Below are positions 11,023 through 21,607 of a stretch of DNA of 64,000 bases, one piece after another. The notes beneath the pieces were generated by a model. It did not search any database. It saw nothing but the letters and a program-made list of their open reading frames with translations, and was not told where the DNA came from. The DNA lies in the NCBI RefSeq assembly GCF_029953305.1, contig NZ_JASBAN010000001.1, positions 682,001 to 746,000 on the forward strand, written 5' to 3'. The position numbers and the translations under genes were made by a program. This DNA is from Commensalibacter nepenthis (lineage in GTDB: Bacteria; Pseudomonadota; Alphaproteobacteria; Acetobacterales; Acetobacteraceae). Each line of letters starts with the position of its first letter. The first letter of the stretch is position 1.

Positions 11023-12957
11023 TCATTGATCTGAAGATTTTGGCTGTTTTGTATCTTCTTGTTCTTCTGGTTGAGTATAATCTGTTCTTTTCGCTTTATT
11101 TGCAGGATCTCGTTGCAGCGTTTTTAACATAATATTTTTCGCCAAAGGGGCAGCAACAGAAGCCGCAGCATTCCCATGTTCGACCACAACAGAAATCGCA
11201 TATTGTGGATTGTCATAAGGCGCAAAACAAATAAATAACGCATGAGGGCGATATTTCCAAGGTAAATTCGCAGAGTTAAAATGCCCACTTTCACGCAATG
11301 CCCTTGATACTCTTTTGACCTGAGCCGTTCCTGTTTTTCCAGCTAACAATATACCATTATAATTAATTTTCGCTTTTGCCCCAGACCCTCTGGGTTCATT
11401 AACAACCGCATACATTCCAGAACGCACCATTTTTAAAAATTCTGGTTTAATATCAATTGTTTTCCAAAAATCAGGATTTGCTTCTGGAACAAGGCTATGG
11501 TCTCTTGCACGAACTAAGTGCGGATTAATCACTTTCCCCGTTGCCATACGGGAAGCATATGTTGCTAATTGTAAAGGCGAAACATGCACAAACCCTTGCC
11601 CAATCCCACTGACAATCGTATCCCCAATATTCCAATGATGCCCATGCTTTTCACGCCATGCTGGTGTTGGAATTAACCCAGCTTTGACATGGGTTAATTC
11701 AATTGGCAAAGAAACACCCAGCCCTAGTTTTTGACAAGTCTTATGAATTGCTTCCATGCCTGTGCGACGCGCCACTTCATAAAAATACACGTCACAAGAA
11801 TATTTTAATGCTTCATGAAGATTCAAAGACCCGTGACCATATTTGTTCCAACAATGGAAACGTGTGCCACCATAATCATAATAACCAGGACAATTAATGC
11901 GAACATTTTCATTGATGGTTCCCGCTTCCAAAGCTCCTAAACCAACAGCTGGTTTAAATGTTGACCCAGGAGGATACAATCCAGCGACTGCCTTGTCCAT
12001 CAAAGGATTCCGTTCATCATTCATCCATGCTTTCCATTGTGCATGGCTGACCCCACTATCAAACAAAGACGGATCAAAAGATGGGTTACTGACCATAGCC
12101 ATTACTTCACCATTTTGACAATTTAACACAACAGCACTGGCAGATTCCTCGCCCACTAAATTGACAACGTCCTGTTGTAGTTGCATATCAACGGTTAGTT
12201 GAATATCTTGCCCTTGCAAACTTTCCTTTCTGCCAAGCGTCGTAATAATACGACCGACAGAATCAACTTCTACTTCTACTTCTCCAGCTTTTCCCTGCAA
12301 CACGTCATCTTGCGTTTTTTCAATACCTGCCCGACCGACACGTATTCCTGGTAACGCCAAAAATGAATTGGCAGCCACGTCTTTTTCATTAGGAGGGGCA
12401 ACATATCCCACTAGATGTGCCAATAACGGACCCGTTGGGTAAACACGCTTTGTCCCCGTATCAATCAATACACCAGGCAAAGTTGGAGAGTTAACCTCGA
12501 TCAACGCCATTTCATCCCAAGATAAAAAATCTTTTAACATAATGGGAATAAAACGTCTTTGATGATCGACCGCCCATTGTATACGGGCATAATCATGTTC
12601 ATCCAACGTAATTAATTGACTAAAACGTTCAATCACATCCGATAAATCGCTTGTTTCTTCGGGTATTAATAATGCTCGCCAACTAATTTTATTGTTCGCA
12701 AGCACATCTCCATAACGATCATAAATACTGCCTCTGGGAGGAGATAACAGCCGCCTACTTATCAAATTATTTTTAGCCATTTTGATATATTTATCGCCAT
12801 CAGTAATTTGTAACTTATAAAGACGGCTGGCAAGTAAAGATAAAATTCCTGTTTGCGTTGCAATCAACAACAAGGCTCTGCGTGTGAATACACGGCGCGA
12901 TGAATGGACATCTTGTTGTTCTTGTTTACTACCGCGATAGGGCTTCTTTTTTTTCAT
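11023..12957 (-). CDS. mrdA: Penicillin-binding protein 2
   Basis: Transpeptidase that cross-links lateral-wall peptidoglycan with RodA. The frame could start at a GTG at 13011 inside mreD, but the ATG at 12957 (MKKKKPYRG), 14 bases after mreD, gives a typical short basic cytoplasmic tail followed by one membrane anchor (ALLLIATQTGILSLLA); this gives 644 residues. Catalytic motifs are STFK (active-site serine), SCD (SxN-type motif) and KTGT. The C-terminal tail is long, charged and Gln-rich. Only a weak Shine-Dalgarno is seen, so the start is less certain than the identity. Confidence 0.93.
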   Translation of the reverse strand: MKKKKPYRGSKQEQQDVHSSRRVFTRRALLLIATQTGILSLLASRLYKLQITDGDKYIKMAKNNLISRRLLSPPRGSIYDRYGDVLANNKISWRALLIPEETSDLSDVIERFSQLITLDEHDYARIQWAVDHQRRFIPIMLKDFLSWDEMALIEVNSPTLPGVLIDTGTKRVYPTGPLLAHLVGYVAPPNEKDVAANSFLALPGIRVGRAGIEKTQDDVLQGKAGEVEVEVDSVGRIITTLGRKESLQGQDIQLTVDMQLQQDVVNLVGEESASAVVLNCQNGEVMAMVSNPSFDPSLFDSGVSHAQWKAWMNDERNPLMDKAVAGLYPPGSTFKPAVGLGALEAGTINENVRINCPGYYDYGGTRFHCWNKYGHGSLNLHEALKYSCDVYFYEVARRTGMEAIHKTCQKLGLGVSLPIELTHVKAGLIPTPAWREKHGHHWNIGDTIVSGIGQGFVHVSPLQLATYASRMATGKVINPHLVRARDHSLVPEANPDFWKTIDIKPEFLKMVRSGMYAVVNEPRGSGAKAKINYNGILLAGKTGTAQVKRVSRALRESGHFNSANLPWKYRPHALFICFAPYDNPQYAISVVVEHGNAAASVAAPLAKNIMLKTLQRDPANKAKRTDYTQPEEQEDTKQPKSSDQ

Positions 12958-12971
12958 TTCAACTGTAAAAC

Positions 12972-13550
12972 TTACACTTTCGCAGGATTTGCAATCGTCT
13001 GATGAGCCCACGTAAATAAAACGGATAACAATGGATAAATGCCAATTGCAAAAATAATTTCAAACAAAAATGAATAATAAGGCACGATTTTTAAACTGAA
13101 TGCAGATATTAAAATCCATTGCAACACAAACACCCCCGTTGCAGCAAAAGTAAAAATCAACCAAATTACTAAAAAATTATATTTAACCAAACGAAAACGT
13201 TGCGTCACGCCTATGCCATAAACAATCAACAATATTAGAATTACTATTCCCGGCGGGGTAAAATTTAAAAGATCAATGAGTAACCCCAGAAAAAACACCC
13301 CAATAGCAGGCATTGATTTCGGTCGATAAATAGACCAAAAATAAACAGAAGAAACGATAATAGCTGGCAATAACTCATTCCTGCCAGGAATATCAAAAGG
13401 TATCGATAAAAATAATATCATAAAAATTGAAAAAAGCATCGGTACAAATGAACGAACCAACATATCAATACGTTGGAACCTATTAAATGCTGGTCGTATA
13501 CCAGGGCTTTTCCGATCATTTATACTATGTGTATTATCTTTCTTTATCAT
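12972..13550 (-). CDS. mreD: Rod shape-determining protein MreD
   Basis: A 192-residue hydrophobic protein with about five membrane segments, between mreC and mrdA, which is the standard place for MreD. Its ATG overlaps the mreC stop (TAATG). It forms part of the elongasome bridging MreB to the periplasmic enzymes. Sequence conservation in this family is low, so context is the main support. Confidence 0.88.
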   Translation of the reverse strand: MIKKDNTHSINDRKSPGIRPAFNRFQRIDMLVRSFVPMLFSIFMILFLSIPFDIPGRNELLPAIIVSSVYFWSIYRPKSMPAIGVFFLGLLIDLLNFTPPGIVILILLIVYGIGVTQRFRLVKYNFLVIWLIFTFAATGVFVLQWILISAFSLKIVPYYSFLFEIIFAIGIYPLLSVLFTWAHQTIANPAKV

Positions 13551-14461
13551 TATTCATTATGTTCCAGCATTGTTGGGCTGGCAACAGGTCCTTGCCTTAC
13601 TTTTTTATTAGAAGGCATAATTCTGCCTGGTGCATCTGGAGGGGTAACCTCTTTATTCCCATAATCCACAATTCTGACAATTCTAAGGTGATCTAAGGGT
13701 AAATAAGGAATAACAACAGGTTGTCCTTTTTTTAAATAATGCACGTATCCAATAGGGATCCCCGCAGGCAAGGTATCGCCCTGCCCCTCAGTTACTACTT
13801 TTTCTCCTTCAATAGGATGCTTATCTTCTGGATAGAAAATAAGCCTTGGGTACAAACTGTTATCCCCCGCCATAATCGCTTGAGCATGAGAGTTAGATAA
13901 ACGTATCGGGATACGACTAGAATCGTCATTGATTAACAATATCCGCGCTGATCTATTCCCAACCTCGGTAACCCTGCCAATTAATCCAAATCCATCCAGT
14001 GCAACTTGACCAGGACTTACGGCGTGATCTTCACCCAGCACAACCAAAATTGCTTTGTGATATACCCCACTTACATCCGCGACAACACGCGTTGTTACAA
14101 AAGATAATTTGGGATCTGGTATCCAATGTAATTGATTTTTTAACTTCATATTTTCTTCGCTCAGTCCCATTGCAACATGGTACCAACGTCGAAGCTGTAT
14201 ATTTTCTTCTTTTAATTTTTTATTATCTGATGATAAATTTTGAAGATCTTTGAAACTATGTGCAAAATTATATATAAAATTAAAAGGCTCTTCTATTAAA
14301 GCATATCCAGGAGCCAAAAAATCTGTCACCTTTAAACGCATTGCTTCTACCAGCTTGGGTTGCGCTTGTCCTATTAACATAACCAAACAAGCCATCACAA
14401 ACAAAAATGGTAATACTAACTTTGCCAAGCCTTGTTTAACATGAATAGATAAAGGGATCAT
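13550..14461 (-). CDS. mreC: Rod shape-determining protein MreC
   Basis: A bitopic protein with a single N-terminal membrane segment (LAKLVLPFLFVMACLVMLIG), a coiled-coil stretch (about residues 70-110) and a periplasmic beta-domain containing VALDGFGLIGRVTEV and RILLINDDSSRIPI, as in MreC. The frame can be extended to a TTG at 14473, but the ATG at 14461 (MIPLSIHVK) is the better start (303 residues). MreC scaffolds PBP2 and RodA on the periplasmic side. Confidence 0.92.
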   Translation of the reverse strand: MIPLSIHVKQGLAKLVLPFLFVMACLVMLIGQAQPKLVEAMRLKVTDFLAPGYALIEEPFNFIYNFAHSFKDLQNLSSDNKKLKEENIQLRRWYHVAMGLSEENMKLKNQLHWIPDPKLSFVTTRVVADVSGVYHKAILVVLGEDHAVSPGQVALDGFGLIGRVTEVGNRSARILLINDDSSRIPIRLSNSHAQAIMAGDNSLYPRLIFYPEDKHPIEGEKVVTEGQGDTLPAGIPIGYVHYLKKGQPVVIPYLPLDHLRIVRIVDYGNKEVTPPDAPGRIMPSNKKVRQGPVASPTMLEHNE

Positions 14462-14503
14462 CTGGACAACCAACAGTTACAGTTGTGTATATTTTAATAT
14501 ATA

Positions 14504-14534
14504 AATAGTGTGTGTTCGTTCAACACACACTATT
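14504..14534. other. Perfect 13-bp hairpin between mreB and mreC
   Basis: AATAGTGTGTGTT and AACACACACTATT form a perfect stem around a 5-base loop. There is no clear T-run after it on the minus strand. It could be a weak terminator, or a processing or stability element that sets mreB above mreCD expression. Confidence 0.7.
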
Positions 14535-14569
14535 CAATTCATATAAATATTTTAACGAACAAAATCAGT

Positions 14570-16139
<1,570 letters not shown>

Positions 16140-16415
16140 ATGAAGAAAATTTTAAAGTCTACTTATGCGGGTCTGGCTGTTGTTATTCTTTCAACATCTT
16201 TTTTAACTGCATGTGATAATGGATATAGTATGGGCGGACGTGCTGGTACTGGCGCATTAATTGGTGGTGGCACAGGTGCTGCAATTGGTGCGCTTGCTGG
16301 TGGCGGTGGCGGTGCTGCAATCGGTGCATTGGCTGGGGGTGCCCTAGGCGCGGGTGTGGGTGCTGCAACAACACCTAACAGACCTAAACAAGGTAACTAT
16401 AACCAAGGGTACTAG
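16140..16415 (+). CDS. Small glycine-zipper lipoprotein
   Basis: A 91-residue protein with a lipoprotein signal: charged MKKILK, hydrophobic core, and lipobox LTAC, giving a lipidated Cys25. The mature part is a run of Gly/Ala zipper repeats (ALIGGGTGAAIGALAGG repeated) of the kind that packs membrane helices, then a short polar tail. It resembles the glycine-zipper 2TM/OsmB-type envelope lipoproteins. AGGAAAG precedes the ATG. Probably envelope-stress related, by family only. Confidence 0.8.
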   Translation: MKKILKSTYAGLAVVILSTSFLTACDNGYSMGGRAGTGALIGGGTGAAIGALAGGGGGAAIGALAGGALGAGVGAATTPNRPKQGNYNQGY

Positions 16416-16435
16416 TTCAAATACGATAATTTGAC

Positions 16436-16485
16436 AAAAAAAATCTCTATATAATTTTGGGGACTTAACCAAGACTATATAGAGA
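16436..16485 (-). terminator. Intrinsic terminator of the amidase gene
   Basis: TCTCTATATA at 16444-16453 pairs perfectly with TATATAGAGA at 16476-16485. Read on the minus strand the stem is followed by eight T residues, so it should stop transcripts from the amidase. It also faces the end of the convergent lipoprotein gene. Confidence 0.75.
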
Positions 16486-16600
16486 AAATAAATTAAAAAG
16501 ATCCAACAAAACATAAATATTTACTTTATAAATAAAGGTTAAATATCATAAATTGTGTAAATGAAATATATCATTTTCTAACATAAAATCAAATTTTTAT

Positions 16601-17515
16601 TTAACCTGTTAAATGTGTGACGCTTCCCCCTATCGCAAAATATCTATCAATAGCTTGACGCATCGAAGATGCAATCAAGGTTCTATACGCTGCTCTTTTC
16701 AAAGATTCCTCATCAACTCGGTTAGACATAAATCCCATCTCCACCAATATAGATGGGATATTAATTGATTTTAAGACCACAAAAGCTGCGTATCTTTTGG
16801 GATTTTGTAATAAATTAACACGAGAATGAAAAGAGCGCACAACATTTTGCGCCATCGCAACAGATTCTTTCTTAGTCTCTAACTTTACCAAACTTGCCAA
16901 AATTTTTTGCACTGCGGGGGATGCCACATGCACATTCGCCCCCCCATATCTATCCGCATTATTTTCGACCGAAGCCAGTGCCGCAGATTGAGCATCAGAA
17001 GCGTGATTGGATAAAGTATAGACGCTCGCCCCTCTAATAGAATGATTATTTAACGCATCCGCATGCATTGAAACAAACAAATTTGCCTTGTTCGATTGAG
17101 CAAAATCAACGCGACCATCTAACGGGACAAATTTATCTGCATTCCGCGTTAATTTTACATGATATTTTCCTGTGCGCATTAATTGCTTTGAGAGCTCTAC
17201 TGCTGTTGCATACGCTATATGTTTTTCATACGTCCCAGAATATCCAACCGCACCAGGGTCTTTACCACCATGTCCCGGATCTAATATTATAACAGGCACA
17301 TGCGGTTTGGCTCGCCCAACGATTGCGGGGGCTTTGCCTTTTGTGCTTTTATTGGTAGAATGTTTTGCGCTTGTTGAATTTTTCGTCACTTTATCAACCG
17401 CAATTGCAATTGATGGCATAAATAAAGCCGCTGATGCTGATAACATAATTCGTCTTGACATCTTGGGGATTGATTTTCTTACAATATCATTACAACTTTT
17501 AATGTTATCGTTCAT
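16601..17515 (-). CDS. N-acetylmuramoyl-L-alanine amidase (AmiC-like)
   Basis: An Amidase_3 zinc hydrolase that cuts peptide side chains from peptidoglycan, generally at division. The domain spans about residues 70-300, with zinc and catalytic motifs LDPGHGGKDPGA, the YEKHIAY glutamate, FVSMHAD and VEMGFMSN. The N-terminus has SRRIMLSASAALFM, a twin-arginine-like leader as in E. coli AmiC. The ATG at 17515 is preceded by AGGAAA; an upstream TTG at 17539 is less likely. The length is 304 residues. No AMIN domain is evident. Confidence 0.9.
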   Translation of the reverse strand: MNDNIKSCNDIVRKSIPKMSRRIMLSASAALFMPSIAIAVDKVTKNSTSAKHSTNKSTKGKAPAIVGRAKPHVPVIILDPGHGGKDPGAVGYSGTYEKHIAYATAVELSKQLMRTGKYHVKLTRNADKFVPLDGRVDFAQSNKANLFVSMHADALNNHSIRGASVYTLSNHASDAQSAALASVENNADRYGGANVHVASPAVQKILASLVKLETKKESVAMAQNVVRSFHSRVNLLQNPKRYAAFVVLKSINIPSILVEMGFMSNRVDEESLKRAAYRTLIASSMRQAIDRYFAIGGSVTHLTG

Positions 17516-18020
17516 TTTCCTGCTAACACTTTTGACCAATTTAAACTTTCACGACTCTATATTGCCCGATTCTGTTCAAGAATTCAAAAAATCTTTTTGA
17601 TTAAAAAATCTTTATCGACCTGCAAATAATAAAAAAAACTTTGCGTTACCCTACAATTCTGAGATATTGTTTTTTATTAGAGGTGCCTTTGTACCTTGGA
17701 AAGATAAACCACATGTCAAATCAATATTATTTTGAATATTTATAACAAGTTATTTAAAGAGTATCCTTAATGATATCTAAGAACTGAAACAGTTAGTCAG
17801 CTTTTGCAAAAATAACTTTGTATGAATATAAACAAAATTTAATTTGAGTAATGTAATTATTTTTTAAATTTGCTAAACAAGATTTCAAGTTTTACCTACT
17901 TTCAAGTAAGTTTCATGGTTACGTCGTAAAAAATAATATAAAATGCACGTTCCCATCGCAAATATTACTTTGAAATTATTATTGATTGTTTGAAGACAAT
18001 CGCCGGAGTAATAAATTATT
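17516..18020. other. Divergent intergenic region and rne leader
   Basis: About 500 AT-rich bases between the amidase and rne starts. It must contain promoters for both and a long rne 5' leader. RNase E genes are known to autoregulate through their leaders, but I could not recognise a specific structure here. No gene is seen. Confidence 0.4.
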
Positions 18021-20726
18021 ATGACTAAAAAATTGCTGATCGATGCCAGCTACAAAGAAGAAACACGTGTTGTTACCCTCGATGGTAATTGCATAGAAAA
18101 TTATGATGTTGAAAATTCAACTAAAAAACAATTAAAAGGCAACATATACCTCGCCAAAGTTATTCGCATTGAGCCCAGTTTACAGGCCGCTTTTGTTGAA
18201 TATGGTGGTAATCGTCATGGTTTCTTGGCTTTCAGCGAAATTCATCCTGATTATTATCAAATTCCAATCGCAGATCGTAACAAACTGCTTGATTTGAATA
18301 AAAATGCTATTGAAGATAATCAGCTTGATGATGAAAATTTCGACGATCAACAACCCACTACATTCAATGACGATGATGATATCAGCCAACCTGTTGCCAA
18401 TATTATAAAAAATTATAAAATCCAAGAAGTTATTCATAAAAGACAAATATTATTAGTCCAAGTTGTCAAAGAAGAAAGAGGGAATAAAGGTGCCGCCCTC
18501 ACAACCTATTTGTCCCTTGCTGGTCGTTATTGTGTGTTAATGCCGAACTCACTCAGAGGGGGTGGAATTTCCAGAAAAATTACATCTATCTCTGAAAGAA
18601 AACGCCTTAAAGACATCATTGCTGAATTAAATATCCCCGTCCATATGGGTATGATTGTTCGCACAGCAGGTGCTCAGTGTCCGAAACCTGACGCATTAAA
18701 AGATGGGGAATATCTTTTACATCTATGGGATGAAATTCGTGATCGTACAATGAAAGCTGTTGCGCCATCACTGATCTATGAAGATTCAAGTCTGTTAAAG
18801 CGTGCAATCAGAGATATTTATACTTCTGATATTGGTGAAATTTTAATTGATGGTGAAGAAGGTTGGAACATCGCCAGAGATTATATGCGCGCTTTAATGC
18901 CTCAAAATATGCGCAAACTTCATTTATGGAGAGATCAAAAACAAACGCTTTTCTCTCATTACAAAGTTGAAAAACTCATTGAGCAAATGCTGTCCCCAAC
19001 AGTCCAATTAAAATCTGGGGGATATTTAGTTATCAATCAAACCGAAGCTCTGGTCGCCATTGATGTGAACTCTGGACGCTCTATCAAAGAAAAAGATTTA
19101 GAAGAAACAGCGTTACGTACCAATCAAGAAGCTGCCGATGAAATTGTTAGACAATTACGCCTTCGTGACTTAGCTGGGTTAATTGTTATTGATTTTATTG
19201 ACATGGAAAATAGAAAACACAATTATATGGTCGAAAAGCGTCTTAAAAATGCTTTACATAAAGATCGTGCACGTATTCAAGTTGGATCCATCTCCTCATT
19301 TGGTTTAATGGAAATGACACGTCAGCGCCTGCGTCCCTCTATTTCTGAATTTTCTTTTATTCCTTGCCATCATTGTAATGGAACAGGAATTATACGCAGT
19401 ATCCCAAGTGCTTGTTTGCATATTTTACGTCAAATTGATGAAGAAGCACGCAAATCTAAACCTGGTGTTTTAACAGTTCATACATCTTCAAACGATATTG
19501 CATTTTATATTTTAAATCAAAAACGTAGCTGGTTATTGGATATTGAAAATAAATATAAAATTCAAATTATTCTTGATATTGACACAACATTAACTGAATC
19601 AAAAATTTCTTTTTCTCATGAAGTGAATGAAGCGCTCGAACAAGAGCAAGAAGCAGAACAAGAAAAAGCAAATTTCTTGTTACAAGAAAGTCAAAGCCCT
19701 TTCATCAGGGAAATTCCGATCCAATCTGAATCTTCTGAAACAGAAGAAATTTCCGAAGAAAGAGAAAATTACCAAGAAAAACGTCGTAACAATAATAGAC
19801 GTTCGCGTTACAATAATTATAAACAACGTAGAGCTGAACAACAATCGGAAGAAATTGTTGAATCTGTAGATGTTCAACCAGTCGCAGAAAGTAATTCCCA
19901 GGCAATCATCATCACCGATCAAGATGAACAGCCAGATATCAGCTTTCATCCAGTGGTTAATCAAGATGAATATTTTGCAGCCAAACGTGAGGATCGTCCT
20001 AAACGTTCCAATCGTTATCCACGTCAACCCCGTTGGAAACGCAATAAATATCAACAAGCTACAGAGGATAATAACCAAGAAAATTCTCGTGACTTAGTTG
20101 AAACCGCTGTCAATATTGTGCCTATTACAGAAGCCGAAACACCATCTTCTGTGAATATGCTTAAAACAGATAATGATGCGAGCTCTCCTGCTTTTATCTC
20201 GGTTGATATCACAGACACTAAAGAAAACGCTCAGCCAGAGAACACAATCTCCGTTTCTGCACCCTCAACGGCACAATCAATAGCAGTCGATCAATCTGAA
20301 AAAGAAATCGTTGCGGAAAAAACGCCTGCTAAACCAGTGCGTAAGACAACGAGAAAGACCTCTACTGTGGTGCAAAGGAAAACTGCAACATCAAAGGCAA
20401 AAACTGTTAAACCGACAGAAGAAGCCGGCGATACTCCTACAACGATTGCAACGGATGAAGCAGAAAAGAAACCTGTCAAAAAAACAACTCGTACGAGAAA
20501 AACAACATCAACTACAAAAAAAGCTACTGATGTTGATAATGATGCTAGTGCCAAAAAGGCAAAGCCCACTTCTCGCAAAACAGTAAACAAAAAACCGAAA
20601 ACCTCTAACTCTGAGGTAACGGAAGAAACACAACCAAATCAACAGGATACTATAATTAAACCGATTGTCATTGATAATGCTCCTTCTCCGGCACCTCGTG
20701 CTGGCTGGTGGAAACGCTCAAACTAA
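18021..20726 (+). CDS. rne: Ribonuclease E
   Basis: A 901-residue endoribonuclease for mRNA decay and rRNA/tRNA maturation. The N-terminal half is catalytic: an S1 domain beginning GNIYLAKVIRIEPSLQAAFVEYG (first 20 residues of it diagnostic) that is split by an acidic insertion around 90-130, the catalytic aspartates in AIDVNSG (about 348) and VIDFIDM (about 391), and the zinc-link CHHCNGTG (about 449). The C-terminal 380 residues are low-complexity, with Arg-rich then Lys/Thr-rich stretches, as expected for a disordered degradosome scaffold. GGAG lies upstream of the ATG. Confidence 0.95.
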   Translation: MTKKLLIDASYKEETRVVTLDGNCIENYDVENSTKKQLKGNIYLAKVIRIEPSLQAAFVEYGGNRHGFLAFSEIHPDYYQIPIADRNKLLDLNKNAIEDNQLDDENFDDQQPTTFNDDDDISQPVANIIKNYKIQEVIHKRQILLVQVVKEERGNKGAALTTYLSLAGRYCVLMPNSLRGGGISRKITSISERKRLKDIIAELNIPVHMGMIVRTAGAQCPKPDALKDGEYLLHLWDEIRDRTMKAVAPSLIYEDSSLLKRAIRDIYTSDIGEILIDGEEGWNIARDYMRALMPQNMRKLHLWRDQKQTLFSHYKVEKLIEQMLSPTVQLKSGGYLVINQTEALVAIDVNSGRSIKEKDLEETALRTNQEAADEIVRQLRLRDLAGLIVIDFIDMENRKHNYMVEKRLKNALHKDRARIQVGSISSFGLMEMTRQRLRPSISEFSFIPCHHCNGTGIIRSIPSACLHILRQIDEEARKSKPGVLTVHTSSNDIAFYILNQKRSWLLDIENKYKIQIILDIDTTLTESKISFSHEVNEALEQEQEAEQEKANFLLQESQSPFIREIPIQSESSETEEISEERENYQEKRRNNNRRSRYNNYKQRRAEQQSEEIVESVDVQPVAESNSQAIIITDQDEQPDISFHPVVNQDEYFAAKREDRPKRSNRYPRQPRWKRNKYQQATEDNNQENSRDLVETAVNIVPITEAETPSSVNMLKTDNDASSPAFISVDITDTKENAQPENTISVSAPSTAQSIAVDQSEKEIVAEKTPAKPVRKTTRKTSTVVQRKTATSKAKTVKPTEEAGDTPTTIATDEAEKKPVKKTTRTRKTTSTTKKATDVDNDASAKKAKPTSRKTVNKKPKTSNSEVTEETQPNQQDTIIKPIVIDNAPSPAPRAGWWKRSN

Positions 20727-20739
20727 TGACTATATAATG

Positions 20740-20781
20740 AAATAGGGTTTAGATAAAAGCCGTATTTGAACCCTATTTTCA
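20740..20781 (+). terminator. Terminator after rne
   Basis: AAATAGGGTT pairs perfectly with AACCCTATTT, followed by TTCAT. The loop is 19 bases, longer than ideal. Confidence 0.6.
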
Positions 20782-20829
20782 TACTATAAATTATAGAATG
20801 TCTATGTTTTGGCGGAGACCTAAAGAATT

Positions 20830-21276
20830 ATGCAACTCTCTTTATATACAGATTATGCACTACGCGTTTTAATTTATCTGAGCATTCATCAAGATCGCCT
20901 CAGTTCTATTCACGAAATTGCTACCTGTTATGATATTTCGCAAAATCATCTGATGAAAGTCGTTCATCATCTTGGAAAAGCTGATTTTATTTCAACAGTT
21001 AGAGGGCGACGTGGAGGATTAAGATTGAATAAGCCCCCTTGCGACATCACTTTAGGCAGTATTGTCAGACACACAGAAGATACAGAACAACCCATTAAAT
21101 GTGGGAAATGTGTTATTCAGAAAAACTGCATAATAAAATCAATTATTTTTAATGCGTTTGAATCTTTTTATACAGTACTCGATCAATATACTTTGGCTTG
21201 CGTTCTGCAAGATTATGATAAGTTACATGGATTGTTAACTATTGCACAGCCAAGAGCTATTAGTTGTAATCAGTAA
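20830..21276 (+). CDS. Rrf2-family Fe-S regulator, NsrR-like
   Basis: A 148-residue winged-helix regulator. The N-terminal helix-turn-helix (YALRVLIYLSIHQDRLSSIH, then NHLMKVVHHLGKADFISTVRG) matches the Rrf2 family. Three cysteines in CGKCVIQKNC followed by FESFYTVLDQYTLACVL place it near NsrR, which senses nitric oxide through an Fe-S cluster. The CxxxxxC spacing of the last two cysteines matches NsrR; the first is closer than in E. coli NsrR. GGCGGAG precedes the ATG. No flavohaemoglobin or other NO target lies next to it, so the regulon is unknown. Confidence 0.82.
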   Translation: MQLSLYTDYALRVLIYLSIHQDRLSSIHEIATCYDISQNHLMKVVHHLGKADFISTVRGRRGGLRLNKPPCDITLGSIVRHTEDTEQPIKCGKCVIQKNCIIKSIIFNAFESFYTVLDQYTLACVLQDYDKLHGLLTIAQPRAISCNQ

Positions 21277-21607
21277 CATTAACAATATGCTGTTTTTTTT
21301 ATATAATATTGTCAATTCACTAATCAACCATTGCTGGAATAGACATTGATATAATTGATTTAAATCTTATCAAACATAAGATCATTTTTAAAATCCATTA
21401 TATTTTCTTTGCATCTGTTCCGACAAAAAACGCGCTCTATATCTACAAAAATAATCTGAGTAGTTATGAATGAATTTGAAAGAATTCGTGATCTCATTTA
21501 TAATTATTTTTTTGAATAAAATGGTATCGCATTTTTATCGCAACCATGCCTTTCATATCATTAAGACCATAGAATTAAAATTTAATAACAAGATATAGGA
21601 TAAGTTA
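21277..21607 (+). other. Intergenic region upstream of aspS
   Basis: About 330 AT-rich bases. A 17-codon frame at 21466 (MNEFERIRDLIYNYFFE) has no good ribosome site and may be a chance frame. The aspS promoter should be here. No RNA structure was recognised. Confidence 0.4.

Noticed and set aside
19680-20078. 132-codon minus-strand frame inside rne
   Set aside because: Antisense to the low-complexity RNase E tail; hydrophobic composition follows from the complement of Lys/Glu/Asn-rich codons.
21466-21519. 17-codon frame MNEFERIRDLIYNYFFE before aspS
   Set aside because: It faintly recalls the start of SnoaL-like proteins but is too short and lacks a ribosome site; not supported as a gene or leader peptide.
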